From assembly GCF_009674605.1 (NCBI RefSeq), contig NZ_WKJO01000001.1, positions 1,612,001 to 1,676,000 of the forward strand: DNA of 64,000 bases, given 5' to 3'. Under the pieces are notes generated by a model, which worked only from the letters and a program-made list of their open reading frames with translations, was not told the DNA's origin and made no database searches. This stretch comes from Haloferax litoreum (lineage in GTDB: Archaea; Halobacteriota; Halobacteria; Halobacteriales; Haloferacaceae). How positions within the stretch are numbered: the stretch's first letter is position 1; each line of letters begins with the position of its first letter. This document shows positions 36,701 through 44,949 of the stretch, piece after piece. The position numbers were made by a program, and so were the translations under genes.

Positions 36701-37354
36701 CACGATAGGGAGCCATTGTCTCTTGAGGATGTATTACTGGACTGTACCGAATATCGTGTTGCATTCAGAAAAATCGCACGCTCAACAGATGAAAGAACTG
36801 TGATTGCGACGGTATTACCGAAAGGAGCCGTCGCTGTCGATAGTATCCACACTGTGAGGCCTTACAGTGTTGACCCGGAGGAAGAACATCTTGGAGACTA
36901 TCCCTTGCATTCCGCCTATGAGAGGGTCTTTACCGATAAGGAACTCTTCACGTTTGTTGGTCTACTGAACAGTATCCCATTTGATTATTTGCTGCGAACA
37001 AAAATTGATTCGAATATTCTAAAATACAAATTTGAGGAGTCACAGATTCCTCGACTCACTCAGGGTGATGACTGGTTTGAATTCATATCGATACGTGCGG
37101 CTCGGTTGAATTGTTATGGTGAGGAGTTTGAGGAGATGCGCCAAAGGCTAGGTGGTGTTGATGTTGTTGACTCTGAAGAAGAAAGGAAAACAACGCAGGC
37201 AGAGATTGACGCAGCGGCATTCCATGCTTATGATCTATCTGAGGACCAGATGGATTACATCCTTTCTGAGTTCCATACCGTGGACAGTCCACGCGTAATG
37301 ACAGATGAATATATCTCCTCAGTTAGGGACAAGTACCACCAACTGAAGGAATAA
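33743..37354 (+). CDS. Large Eco57I/PglX-type adenine-specific DNA methylase
   Basis: This 1203-residue protein has N6-adenine methyltransferase motif X at KEMGAYYTPEEITGFMARR, motif I (AdoMet binding) at VLDPAVGSGAFLLAGQEVL near residue 415, and catalytic motif IV at IIGNPPWDVL near 648. The long C-terminal half should recognise DNA, with segments such as LILPGVVFNGGAAKDL. Proteins of this size and order occur in BREX (PglX), DISARM (DrmMI) and type IIG restriction enzymes. No clear PD-(D/E)XK nuclease is visible in the N-terminal 300 residues, favouring a methylase-only role. It is convergent with a small gene and a PLD-SNF2 helicase gene. GC drops after about 35400. Confidence 0.9.
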   Translation: MTLQQIKAADIAGWDSLQDIADSLEKRGLKTRPNLGEEHQLVLQLSDNEFVVIVEAGPGESATDFKPENRTRHTNLVATNDFEEFTFLTRVRSWEGQQHGRIKHQKLSFSKEQFERDSGEKNTILQKLNSIEYGTSAAIYDTLYDTRQVVKKFYQQFENLRTDLVQEVSGIPDDRGDAKQRYVQVILDRMIFLYFIQEKRLLHRDRDYLHEQPAKVVDEGEDRYEEFYAPLFFDYLAEDKQNPDFGKLPYLNGGLFAKNPVEEEFEDAKLGDSAEKTNELFDDILDFLSDWNWNVDERLDIVDPKNLSPAVLGHIFEQTVNQKEMGAYYTPEEITGFMARRTVHPYLLDQLNETVGASYNEIDDVFGFTEIDASKEAAALADGGMVTQQAPTENVDVGHVETLYHDILKETKVLDPAVGSGAFLLAGQEVLLDLYMQCIEFFQRLEDEGKGWELSSRTRDELETIASGKGNASLYAKRTIILNNLYGVDIDDGAVEICKLRLWLSMVADIEDEPGEVEPLPNIDFNIRQGNSLIGFTELTEVATESGDASLTNYGGGVGESVREMYEDVIKAVKRHKQANTASEATTARNLAESRIQTYSESLDEKILEEFRDSGVDDVSLEDISNYEPFHWVLEFATVYQDGGFDLIIGNPPWDVLTKDRSHFFPKYDEIFRTRSPSGKNSIQEDLLKDPEIEKEWERYQKDMERRSAYFNNCDRFKLQSPKVAGQTVANENDLSMLFLERVYKLISDGGYVSLILPGVVFNGGAAKDLRNYALQNTTLNYVLGFENRGIFPEIDNRYRFGIMVFKNTGGTGSVYGIFNQTTVDVLRNIEEISFEIPKRVLENYSPEAGIFPYVDSEREVDVLNQILKHPPASAEIDSAWHAELYRELDSSLDSDRFFENETVGDYPIYQGKNIFQYSHDSKFVDDLEEVSLWGIECDKDRSAKWRIREKAFRSRDPSVGLKKAIYTKFNGTGSQKGFVNNLLEEHDREPLSLEDVLLDCTEYRVAFRKIARSTDERTVIATVLPKGAVAVDSIHTVRPYSVDPEEEHLGDYPLHSAYERVFTDKELFTFVGLLNSIPFDYLLRTKIDSNILKYKFEESQIPRLTQGDDWFEFISIRAARLNCYGEEFEEMRQRLGGVDVVDSEEERKTTQAEIDAAAFHAYDLSEDQMDYILSEFHTVDSPRVMTDEYISSVRDKYHQLKE

Positions 37355-37359
37355 CGGCG

Positions 37360-37704
37360 CTATTCCCACGCGCCACTGAACTCTACTTCGAGACCGCACG
37401 CACTTGCTAATCTTGAAATGTCTATCTGTTTTCCTCTTTTATTCACCAAAGTGTCAACATAATACCCTTCGGTGAATTCGTACTTCTGCCGCCGAATATC
37501 TTCGTCTTCGTCAGTTATTTCTTCAATTATCGGGGTCTTTTTCCGGTCTGGTTTGTATGGTATTTCAATATTTTCAAGTAAATCATATTCACTGCTGAGA
37601 ATCTCAGTTACTGTTACCATTGCGTCTACTTGCTTCCCACTCCGAATTGTATGGACCTCTTGACCCTCCCTGAGAAGAGTAGTGATATAGTCGTTATCAG
37701 CCAT
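37360..37704 (-). CDS. Small acidic protein next to the helicase gene, unknown
   Basis: This 114-residue protein begins MADNDYITTLLREGQEVHTI and ends LASACGLEVEFSGAWE. The middle is acidic (EEITDEDEDIRRQKYEF). It has no recognised domain. It follows the PLD-SNF2 helicase gene on the same strand, 45 bases after the stop, and ends 5 bases from the end of the convergent methylase gene, so it sits inside the defence-like block and may be an accessory subunit. ATG 37704 is preferred over a start 7 codons upstream. Confidence 0.65.
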   Translation of the reverse strand: MADNDYITTLLREGQEVHTIRSGKQVDAMVTVTEILSSEYDLLENIEIPYKPDRKKTPIIEEITDEDEDIRRQKYEFTEGYYVDTLVNKRGKQIDISRLASACGLEVEFSGAWE

Positions 37705-37749
37705 AATCGGCCCTCTCACTCGCACCTCAATAATAGTTTACCAATCAAT

Positions 37750-40700
37750 TCAATTTCCGATTACTCCCCAGCAAATGAGACGGGCATTCACAGCACTTTC
37801 TCCAACTAGTGTATCTTGGTACTCGGTTGATGATTCGATGTTCTCCTCAAGAAACACTTCAAGTTCTTCAAGGAATTCGGTTGGTGGCCAGTCAGGGAGA
37901 GATCCATATTTGTCGTGATGCCGGAACGTTCCACGAAGAATTCTGTCCTCATCGGTATTTGCAAGCTTCACCTCGTCCAGACGACTGTGGAGGTTGTCCG
38001 CCCATTCTCCAACCGTGTCGTGGTCTTCACGACGACAGGACTCATCCCCGAAGTTTGGTCTAATATAGTGGAGTATGAAGTCCAGAATCGTCTCCTGCTC
38101 TTTCGAGTAGGAGTCTCCCTGCTTGAATGCACCCTCGACCTGTCCTTCGCGTATCTCTTCGAGTCGCTCGTCGAGAATGTATGTAATCTCCTCTCGGTTC
38201 GCCAGCACGTGATCAATGTTCCCCGATACTGGCTCGCCCTCCACAGATGGATTGATCGAAAGCGTCTGTACCGATCGCTCCTTCACGCCATCACTGAACG
38301 GCTTGTAGTAGAACGCCCGTCGAACACGCCCTAGTGGGGCTTCCTCCACATTGTCATCGAACCACAGATGAGCGAGCGCGAACACACCCGGACGGGGACC
38401 CTTCTTGTGGTTGACCGCGTTCGTATACAGGAACTCCCGCTCCCCGGGTGGGTCTGCAAAGAAGCCCTCTGCGTACTCGAAGTCGTCTGCAGTAAGTCCA
38501 TATTTCTCATTTAATTCGCGCTTGAGCAGGAAACGGTCATACGCTGCCTCCTCGTTACTTCCAGCGTTACGAAGAAGTGGGTTCTTGCTCGTGTCGTCAA
38601 GTTCGTTGACGTCCTCAATCTCTCGCGACCGCCGTAGCGAGTCTTCAATCTCGTCGACTTCCAGTTCCCCAATTGTCTTTTGGGTGCTGACCCCCGCTTG
38701 TTCTAGAATCTGATCCTCGTTCGGGTCTAGAATATTGTTCTCTTTCCCAACGATGAGGGCGATGTCATTGATTTTCGCCTGTAGCCGCTTCAGCAACTTG
38801 ATTGCGGCTTCGATATCGCCGTCCGGGTAGAAGTTGTGGACATGTTTCTCCGCCGTACTCCCGATACGGTCGATACGCCCGACACGCTGGACGATTCGCA
38901 TTGGGTTCCAAGGTAGGTCGTAGTTCACTGCGACATGGACGTCCTGTAAGTTTACACCCTCACTGAGTGTGTCCGTCGCTACGACGTACTGGACCTCATT
39001 CTCATCTGACTCTGCAAGTGTACTCTGGTACCCAGATGCCTGCGGCGCGAACCGTTGAATGATGTCTTGCTTGTTCTCGTCCCCGCCTTTCACCACCGCA
39101 CTATTCGCGGCTGTCAATGGTGAGTCCGGGTTGTCGCGAAGCGTCCGATAGACGTAATCTGCAGTCCCACGATATTGTGTAAATATCAGAACTTTCCGGT
39201 CGTGGTTCTGAAGGACCTTTGCGAGTCGGTCGATCTTCGGATCGCGGAATTCTCGCAATGAGAACACTGCTTCGTAGAAGTTCCGAGTCGCAACATCCAC
39301 TTCTGAGAGGTCGCTCTTCGGGTACAGTACCGGATTCACCTCATCTTCGGGGACAGTGGGAAGTGTCCCTGCATCATGGTCGTGGAGCCAACCACGCACC
39401 CTGACGGCGTGATCGCTAACATCTCCAGTATCTCTGGCTACGTCTCCAATAAACTGCGTGAGGAAATATGCTAGCAGCGTCAAGTCCTCACGAATGTAGT
39501 TCTTGACCTCCCCTATCGTTGCGTCAGCCAACTCGTTTTCTGTGTTCTCATCGCTACCGTCAGCACGAACGGCGGTTGAATCGAATCCAAACTCTTCAAG
39601 TGTCTGTTCTATATCTTCAGCGGCGTCTTTTCCTTCAACGAAGTCATCGATGGTTGATGGGTTCTCCCCATCTTGTACCGTTCGAAGAAGATTGATGTCC
39701 TCACTTTCAGGGAGGTCTTCTAACAATCCGAGTAGCTGGCGCTCGCTCCGATGCAACGTTTCGATGGACTGTACGAACGCGTATGTCGAGGATTCCAGCC
39801 GCTTGAGTAGGTTCAGTTTATAGAGTGCTTTCAACGTACCGCCCGCCTTTGGGTTTTTCACTGTGATGTGTGGAAGGTGGAGAGCGTCCATCACGTCGGG
39901 GAGCATCCGATAGATCGGTTGGTAGGCAGGTGGGAGTGAATATTGCTCTTTGTGGAGTTTTGGGGGCTTGAAATTCATCTCGAAGTCCTCTTCATCCTGA
40001 ATAAGGTCTTTCACATGCTTGCGTGTCCGAAGGACCATCACCTCGTTGAGGATATTCGAGATTTCGGTCGATTGGCGCTGTAATTGCTCGGTGATTTGCT
40101 GTTGCTTCTGATCAGAAACTTCCTCTTTCCCGGCGGCGATACGCTTTCGTGTTTCCGCGAGATCGATGTACTCGTCGAACGCGTCGAAGTCAAGCGACGC
40201 CTTGTTTCGAATCTCTTCTGGACTCGTGAACAGGCTGATTAGGTTCTTCAAATCAGTGGCGCTGTTGTTGATAGGCGTCGCAGTCAGCATGACCATCGTC
40301 TTCCCGCGTAGTTGCCGGAGATTCGCGTGACGTCGCGTTCCTTTGTAATCGTCATCGTTGTCAGGGTTTGGACGCCACTTACCGAAGTTACGGAAACGGT
40401 GGGCCTCGTCGATGAGCAGCACATCAAACTTGTCCCGGAGAGTTTGTACCTCCTCGTATGAGAGGTTCTGGAACTTGCTGACGCTCATCACATCGAGGTG
40501 TGTGCCGTCTACCTCCAGTCCGAAGTAAGGGTCCCCGTCTTCGTCCGTCCCGTGTTGAAGCAGGTCTTTCCACTGGTCGGTCAGGTTAGCAGGTACGATG
40601 AGAAGGCAACGTTCCCCACTCTGTCGATAGTCGTAGAGGAGTTCACCGCCAATGAATGACTTCCCTAGACCAACAGAGTCGGAGATTATACAGCCGTCGT

Positions 40701-41547
40701 ATTGAGAGAGTTTCTCTCTTGCACTTTCATACCCCAAAGTCTGGAAGTAATAGAGTGGGCTGTCCCGGACGCTGACGTTGCCGCTGAGTTCGTCGTATGC
40801 TAGCAGTTTGTAGAGTTCGAAGGGTTCTAGATAGGTCCCCAGTTCGTCGTCATCAGGGCCTCCGGGCTTTTGCTTCTCCTTCCACTCCTTATACTGGTCA
40901 CTGTTCTCGATGACTCGAACAATTTCTTCATCGAAATCTTCAGCGTTTGCCCATTGATTGTCGTACCAGTCTTCGAATTTCTGCGTCTGGTATCGGTCTT
41001 GGCTAGTGAGGTTTAGTTCGATGTTGTTTCGGTGACCCGACGCAGAGAAATTCGAGGACCCAACGATTGTCGCACACGCACGTGTATCTTCACCTTCTGG
41101 AGCAGGCTCTTCACCGTCGTCCAAAGGGGCTCGGAAGGCAGCCCCTTTTGCATGAAAATAGCCGTTCTCGGGATTCCGGATGCGGACTTCGACGATACCC
41201 TCAGCAATGAATTCACGGAGGCGATTCAGTCGTCCAAGTTGCGCGTTGTTCAGATTCTCAATATCGTCTTTGAGTTCCTTTCTGAACGACTCACGGAGGC
41301 TTTGACCTTCTTCGATTTCATCAGCAGTCTGTTGATTAGTCTGACGCCCCATCAGAATTCGAAGTGGAGCCCGACCGAGTTCCTCAGGGTCTGCTAAGTT
41401 ATCTAAATCTTCCTTATAGAGGTCGAATCCGGAGAGGTAGAAGTATCCTGTTGCAATCCGAGCCTCTTCGATCTGGGGAATAATCTTCTTGTAGACCTCT
41501 TCGAGACTCTTGTCGGCATTATCGACAAGCGGGGGAACAGAAAGCAT
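37750..41547 (-). CDS. PLD-domain SNF2-family helicase
   Basis: This is a 1265-residue protein. Residues 1-190 form a phospholipase D-like nuclease module with NGYFHAKGAAF (HxK at 132-134) and VGSSNFSASGHRNNIELN; the aspartate of a full HKD motif is lacking, as in many helicase-linked PLD domains. A SNF2/DEAD-like motor follows: DSVGLGKSFIGGELL near 288, LLIDEAHRFRN near 377, MVMLTATPINNS, VLIFTQYRGTADYV, and the motif VI region RIVQRVGRIDRIGS near 880. The C-terminal 350 residues are unassigned. Paired with the methylase it resembles DISARM components (DrmC, DrmD) fused in one chain. ATG 41547 is chosen over TTG 41562. Confidence 0.9.
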   Translation of the reverse strand: MLSVPPLVDNADKSLEEVYKKIIPQIEEARIATGYFYLSGFDLYKEDLDNLADPEELGRAPLRILMGRQTNQQTADEIEEGQSLRESFRKELKDDIENLNNAQLGRLNRLREFIAEGIVEVRIRNPENGYFHAKGAAFRAPLDDGEEPAPEGEDTRACATIVGSSNFSASGHRNNIELNLTSQDRYQTQKFEDWYDNQWANAEDFDEEIVRVIENSDQYKEWKEKQKPGGPDDDELGTYLEPFELYKLLAYDELSGNVSVRDSPLYYFQTLGYESAREKLSQYDGCIISDSVGLGKSFIGGELLYDYRQSGERCLLIVPANLTDQWKDLLQHGTDEDGDPYFGLEVDGTHLDVMSVSKFQNLSYEEVQTLRDKFDVLLIDEAHRFRNFGKWRPNPDNDDDYKGTRRHANLRQLRGKTMVMLTATPINNSATDLKNLISLFTSPEEIRNKASLDFDAFDEYIDLAETRKRIAAGKEEVSDQKQQQITEQLQRQSTEISNILNEVMVLRTRKHVKDLIQDEEDFEMNFKPPKLHKEQYSLPPAYQPIYRMLPDVMDALHLPHITVKNPKAGGTLKALYKLNLLKRLESSTYAFVQSIETLHRSERQLLGLLEDLPESEDINLLRTVQDGENPSTIDDFVEGKDAAEDIEQTLEEFGFDSTAVRADGSDENTENELADATIGEVKNYIREDLTLLAYFLTQFIGDVARDTGDVSDHAVRVRGWLHDHDAGTLPTVPEDEVNPVLYPKSDLSEVDVATRNFYEAVFSLREFRDPKIDRLAKVLQNHDRKVLIFTQYRGTADYVYRTLRDNPDSPLTAANSAVVKGGDENKQDIIQRFAPQASGYQSTLAESDENEVQYVVATDTLSEGVNLQDVHVAVNYDLPWNPMRIVQRVGRIDRIGSTAEKHVHNFYPDGDIEAAIKLLKRLQAKINDIALIVGKENNILDPNEDQILEQAGVSTQKTIGELEVDEIEDSLRRSREIEDVNELDDTSKNPLLRNAGSNEEAAYDRFLLKRELNEKYGLTADDFEYAEGFFADPPGEREFLYTNAVNHKKGPRPGVFALAHLWFDDNVEEAPLGRVRRAFYYKPFSDGVKERSVQTLSINPSVEGEPVSGNIDHVLANREEITYILDERLEEIREGQVEGAFKQGDSYSKEQETILDFILHYIRPNFGDESCRREDHDTVGEWADNLHSRLDEVKLANTDEDRILRGTFRHHDKYGSLPDWPPTEFLEELEVFLEENIESSTEYQDTLVGESAVNARLICWGVIGN

Positions 41548-41628
41548 TCTAGATACAACCAATTGTCAGTAGACAAACTTAGTCTTTCTCGGGAGTCTCG
41601 ATTGACACCGACCGCTTGACTCACTGTG

Positions 41629-42264
41629 TTAGATGAGCCCCTGTTGTTCGGCTTCTATTCGAGTCATCTGTGGGAGAAGGTCGTCACGGAAGCCTTGTTT
41701 GTGATGTATTTTGGCGTGGCAAGTATCACAGACTAGCATTGTCTCTTCTGGGTTGTACGAAGTGTGATGATTCGCTCGGTGTTCTGGATGTAGGATGCCC
41801 TCGCAGACTTCACAATACTCTAAATCAACGCTGTCGCCAAGCGAGGCTTCAATTTCACGTTGGTGCAAACAAGCGTCACAGACCTGCTGTTCGCGTTTGT
41901 ACGTGAGTTCCTCACCACAATCCACACATGGGTAAGATACCTCAACGACGTCAACTACCTCGTACTCTTCGCGTGCCCGATCCCAACTCTGGAACGCTGC
42001 TACAGTGTCGAAGACGTGTTCGTGGATGAAGTGGTTTCCTTGATATGCGGTGCAGTTGGTACAGACGTTCCCGAAAACTTCCAGTCCTTGTGTTCGACTG
42101 AAGGTCTTCTCGACGTTGCAGTACTCTTTGTCTACGAGTTTCTCTCCTGCTAGTTCCCATGTTCCACCACCAAACCCACCTAGCCCTCTGGGATACACTA
42201 CCTGAATCTGCGTGCTGCATTTCCAGCAATCAGTGTCGTAGCGCCAGATTTCGATTCCGATCAT
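41629..42264 (-). CDS. Zinc-ribbon protein with HNH-like nuclease end
   Basis: This 211-residue protein has several CxxC pairs: CWKC near the N-terminus, CTNC, CVDC, then CDAC. The last 60 residues read CEVCEGILHPEHRANHHTSY, then a CDTCHAKIHHKQGF segment, the usual pattern of an HNH (His-Me) endonuclease in a zinc scaffold. It lies 81 bases upstream of the helicase gene on the same strand, and the two may be co-transcribed. It could cut foreign DNA or be a homing-type passenger. Confidence 0.75.
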   Translation of the reverse strand: MIGIEIWRYDTDCWKCSTQIQVVYPRGLGGFGGGTWELAGEKLVDKEYCNVEKTFSRTQGLEVFGNVCTNCTAYQGNHFIHEHVFDTVAAFQSWDRAREEYEVVDVVEVSYPCVDCGEELTYKREQQVCDACLHQREIEASLGDSVDLEYCEVCEGILHPEHRANHHTSYNPEETMLVCDTCHAKIHHKQGFRDDLLPQMTRIEAEQQGLI

Positions 42265-42685
42265 AGAAACGAAGACTGCCTATAGTGTCATCAACCTATC
42301 TGGTTCGGGATAGGCTGGCGAAGCAAGAAAGGTAGCAATAGGTTGCGTTACTTGATTAACTAATTCAAGAATATTCAAATTTTGAAACAGACAAACTCGC
42401 CAATAAACTGATTAGTCAGTGGATTAGTTAATCAATTAGTTAACTAATCAATTAACCAAATTTTTGAGCAATAAATTGGTTACTGTATGAATTCATGGGC
42501 TGATTGACTTATAAATTAGTTAATTATCCTAAACTCACTGGCTAAGACGTATCCGCCCACTCAAGCATTCGGGTTGTAAAATATCTCGAAAGAACCCAGA
42601 TGTTCGAGTGCTCTCATACGAACATCTCTCCACTAATAACTGCACGGGAGGACGAGTATATCAGCCCATGTACTGACATATAGAT
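42265..42685. promoter_or_regulatory. AT-rich region with TTAGTTAA repeats and palindromes
   Basis: 421 bases without a gene between divergent nuclease-like genes. Between 42340 and 42540 the DNA is very AT-rich and carries repeated TTAGTTAA blocks, a perfect palindrome ATTAGTTAACTAAT (42435-42448) and flanking AATCAATTA repeats. The array could be an operator, a replication origin with iterons, or a silenced AT-rich island segment. The promoter of the gene at 42686 should lie within 42640-42660. Confidence 0.5.
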
Positions 42686-43606
42686 ATGGCTGATCTCCGT
42701 GAAGAATACCACACATTTCAAAAAGAACATCCAGATGAATCTGACGTCCTCAAAGAACTTGACGACCTCATCAGCGATTACGATGTCCGTCACGAAACCA
42801 GTCTAAAGGATCCGTTCTTGACCGCATGCTTCGAACGAATTGACCCAGAGCGTAATTGGGAAGAACTCGTCAGAGACGCCGAAAACTACGAGAACTGGTG
42901 GGGAAAGAAAAAAAGACGGGCGACAGCGCTGCGTATGCTGATGACCCTACAGATTGGCTGGCCAGAACATAAGGGATTACTAGAGTTTGACTGGAAATAT
43001 CTAATTGGCATCCTATACGCAATCAAGGCAAGTGATGATGGAGTTGACCAATCCGAGGATCACGTACCCGTAACGTATCCCCCGGATCTGGATCTCGAAC
43101 TGCTAGAGCGAGACTTGCCGGAACGAACTGTGCCCAATTGCGACATCCCAACCATACTTACCTTCTCACCAGATATCAAAAATAATGCGGTAGAATCTCT
43201 AGCGGAGCGTAGCATTAATCCTGAGGCTAATAACCATCACGTAGTTTACGTCATTGACTGCACCCCAGAAACAGAACCCGAGCGGTCTGCAATCACCTCA
43301 ATTCGGCACTATGCCCAAGCACTCCGCATTGGGGGGAAACCCCTCAATGACCGAGAAGCTGCAGCCGTATTACTGAATGAATCTCAAGGCCTTCTCTACG
43401 TAGGATATTCCCACGAGTTCCCGAAGAGAATGAATCGCCATTTCAAAGGGAAAGCTACTGGTGGGGCAAATTTCATGAACCTTTACAAGCCGAAACGACT
43501 ACTCGACATAGATGATTACCCCTCTGACGAGATTGCGGAAAGTGAAGAAATAGATCGCGCCAGTGAATTGAAACGTCAGACTGAGTGGTTTGTATACCAG
43601 TACTAA
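42686..43606 (+). CDS. Protein with GIY-YIG-like nuclease domain
   Basis: This is a 306-residue protein. The C-terminal 125 residues contain HVVYVIDCTPETEPERSA, then GLLYVGYSHEFPKRMNRHFK with the YVG strand and the downstream arginine expected of GIY-YIG nucleases, then a late glutamate in ELKRQTEWFVYQY. The spacing between the first and second strands is long, so the domain is divergent. The first 180 residues are helical and unassigned. It is the last gene before the right attachment site and may be part of the defence cargo. Confidence 0.7.
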   Translation: MADLREEYHTFQKEHPDESDVLKELDDLISDYDVRHETSLKDPFLTACFERIDPERNWEELVRDAENYENWWGKKKRRATALRMLMTLQIGWPEHKGLLEFDWKYLIGILYAIKASDDGVDQSEDHVPVTYPPDLDLELLERDLPERTVPNCDIPTILTFSPDIKNNAVESLAERSINPEANNHHVVYVIDCTPETEPERSAITSIRHYAQALRIGGKPLNDREAAAVLLNESQGLLYVGYSHEFPKRMNRHFKGKATGGANFMNLYKPKRLLDIDDYPSDEIAESEEIDRASELKRQTEWFVYQY

Positions 43607-43946
43607 ATCTATTTTCCACTGACACCCATCGTTTTGGTCAGATAACTTTCAATGCGGAAGTTGAGTCTAGTATACTGGGGAACCCAGTCTGCGACAAACC
43701 CCAACCAGATTCCACTCTGAGCGACTCGCCTCTCTGTTCAAACAGTGCCGTCATGTCTCGCACAACATCTGAAAATCATGTCTCTCGCACCCTGAATTAC
43801 TTAAAGCAAGCAAAGTAAATTCACCACAATCCCGTGATGGCAGCGACCCGGCACAAGCGGGCTGTTCGAATCAGACGTGCTAGCGACTGCTCTATTAATA
43901 AACGAAGCCGTCCCGTACGTCGATTCACTTTCTGTCAGAACAAAGA
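43607..43946. other. Right end of the island, no gene seen
   Basis: 340 bases between the GIY-YIG-like gene and tRNA-Val. A 77-codon frame (43585-43818) overlaps the preceding gene out of frame and has no domain features. No palindromes or repeats stand out apart from the attachment repeat starting at 43945. Confidence 0.5.
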
Positions 43947-43970
43947 TGGGTTGGGGCAGATTCGAACTGC
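43945..43970. repeat. Right attachment repeat (attR) within tRNA-Val
   Basis: Identical to 23908-23933. It covers the last 24 bases of the intact tRNA gene plus two bases beyond its 3' end, so integration reconstituted the tRNA. Confidence 0.8.
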
Positions 43971-44021
43971 CGACCTGCTCCGTGTGAAGGAGCCGTCATA
44001 ACCTGGCTAGACCACCAACCC
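43947..44021 (-). tRNA. tRNA-Val, anticodon CAC
   Basis: A complete 75-base cloverleaf: acceptor GGGTTGG pairs with CCAACCC, D-arm GTC/GAC, anticodon stem GCTCC/GGAGC with loop TTCACAC (anticodon CAC, reading GUG), five-base variable loop, T-stem GGCAG/CTGCC with loop TTCGAAT, and discriminator A. CCA is not encoded. It is the integration target of the adjacent island. Confidence 0.95.
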
Positions 44022-44098
44022 AGCGACGACTGTTCGTTCCCTGCGCCACCAATTAAGACTTACGTTGTGCCGTAATTACGGGGACCGCACCGACCCGC

Positions 44099-44353
44099 TC
44101 AGGAACTGGTTCGCCCAACGCGGCGTCGAACCTTCCCGGCCGCTTCTCTGCTGCGAGTCGCTGCACGGCGTGCTTCGTATTCGACGCGCTCGCGACGCGT
44201 CTGTGGCCCGACTTCTTCTTCGGCTTCCGGTTCACGGCCGAAACGCTCCATAAGTTGGTGGCGGAGCGGTTCTGTCTCTTCGTCGATTCCCGCGTAGAGG
44301 TGCTCGAATCCCCGCCGGAAGTAGTACCGTGCGTCGGTAAAGTGTCGGTTCAT
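44099..44353 (-). CDS. Small conserved-looking charged helical protein
   Basis: This 84-residue protein begins MNRHFTDARYYFRRGFEHLY and continues with a long charged helix (GREPEAEEEVGPQTRRERVE). I recognise the style of a short haloarchaeal family, but no function is known to me. ATG 44353 is the natural start. It is the first host gene beyond the tRNA. A DtxR-type palindrome lies 93 bases upstream (44446-44459). Confidence 0.7.
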   Translation of the reverse strand: MNRHFTDARYYFRRGFEHLYAGIDEETEPLRHQLMERFGREPEAEEEVGPQTRRERVEYEARRAATRSREAAGKVRRRVGRTSS

Positions 44354-44724
44354 GACCTCAGATAGTCTCGGGAACGAGAAAACAATTATGTCAGTCGGTA
44401 CCGAATGTCATGCCTCCGCGAACGAGCGACACTTTTTTGTAATTCTTAGGTGTACCTAAAACACGGGCAAATCGGCTACGTCCGTAGTCGGAGCCCCGTC
44501 TTGCGTCTGTCCTTCCGGGACGGTAGAACCGTGGGCACGCTTCGTCCGTCCTGGAATTCCCACGACTTCGAGCCACCAGTTCGTCCTGAGCCTCACTGCT
44601 GGGTCGCGAAGGCCCTGTCTTGGCGCTCTCGTCACCGGTCGTACACCCCACAACTCGTGGTTACTATCTCGCCGGCCACGACGAGACGTGCACAACACGC
44701 TTTTTCGCCTCCAGCTTCGTCGCC
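44354..44724. other. Intergenic region with a metal-regulator-type palindrome
   Basis: 371 bases with no convincing gene. Frames of 85-140 codons on both strands here are Arg/Ser/Pro-rich shadows without domains. The only clear signal is the palindrome at 44446-44459, preceded by a TTTTTT run at 44433-44438. Confidence 0.5.
44446..44459. promoter_or_regulatory. Palindrome TTAGGTGTACCTAA, DtxR/IdeR-like operator
   Basis: A perfect 14-base palindrome. Its arms TTAGGT/ACCTAA match those of known DtxR/IdeR-family sites for iron- or manganese-dependent repressors. It lies 93 bases before the start of the minus-strand gene at 44353. No metal gene adjoins it directly, but VIT-type and Zn/Mn transport genes lie within 3 kb. 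Confidence 0.5.
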
Positions 44725-44832
44725 TCAGTCCGCACCTTGTGGCCCCCACCACGGGCAGTCGGTACATCGGTCGATTCCTGTCACAATCGAGGTTCCCCCG
44801 CCGCACTCGGGACACGGTGGTCGTGTTCGCAT
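44725..44832 (-). CDS. 35-residue CPxCG zinc-finger protein
   Basis: The frame reads MRTRPPCPECGGGTSIVTGI, then DRCTDCPWWGPQGAD and stop. The pairs CPEC and CTDC form a complete zinc ribbon, the pattern of the abundant small CPxCG proteins of haloarchaea, several of which affect growth or stress responses. Its size is below usual annotation limits, but four cysteines with conserved spacing are unlikely by chance. It is alone between two non-coding stretches. Confidence 0.7.
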   Translation of the reverse strand: MRTRPPCPECGGGTSIVTGIDRCTDCPWWGPQGAD

Positions 44833-44949
44833 ACGAATTCGGTCGGTCGGCAGTCGATAGGAATGGGTACCCAACCATAGTCGGGTCGGGGTCCCGGCCA
44901 CCGGTGGTCGGTGGGCGAAAGCGCCCCCTACTTCACCGAGACTAGGTCT

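Noticed and set aside
43585-43818. A 77-codon frame at the right end of the island.
   Set aside because: It overlaps the GIY-YIG-like gene out of frame, and has no motif or promoter.
44450-44878. Frames of 85-140 codons on both strands between the tRNA-side gene and the cobalamin gene.
   Set aside because: Composition is Arg/Ser/Pro-rich with no domain; only the 35-residue CPxCG frame is convincing. A decayed insertion-sequence end was considered for 44460-44640 but no terminal repeats were found.
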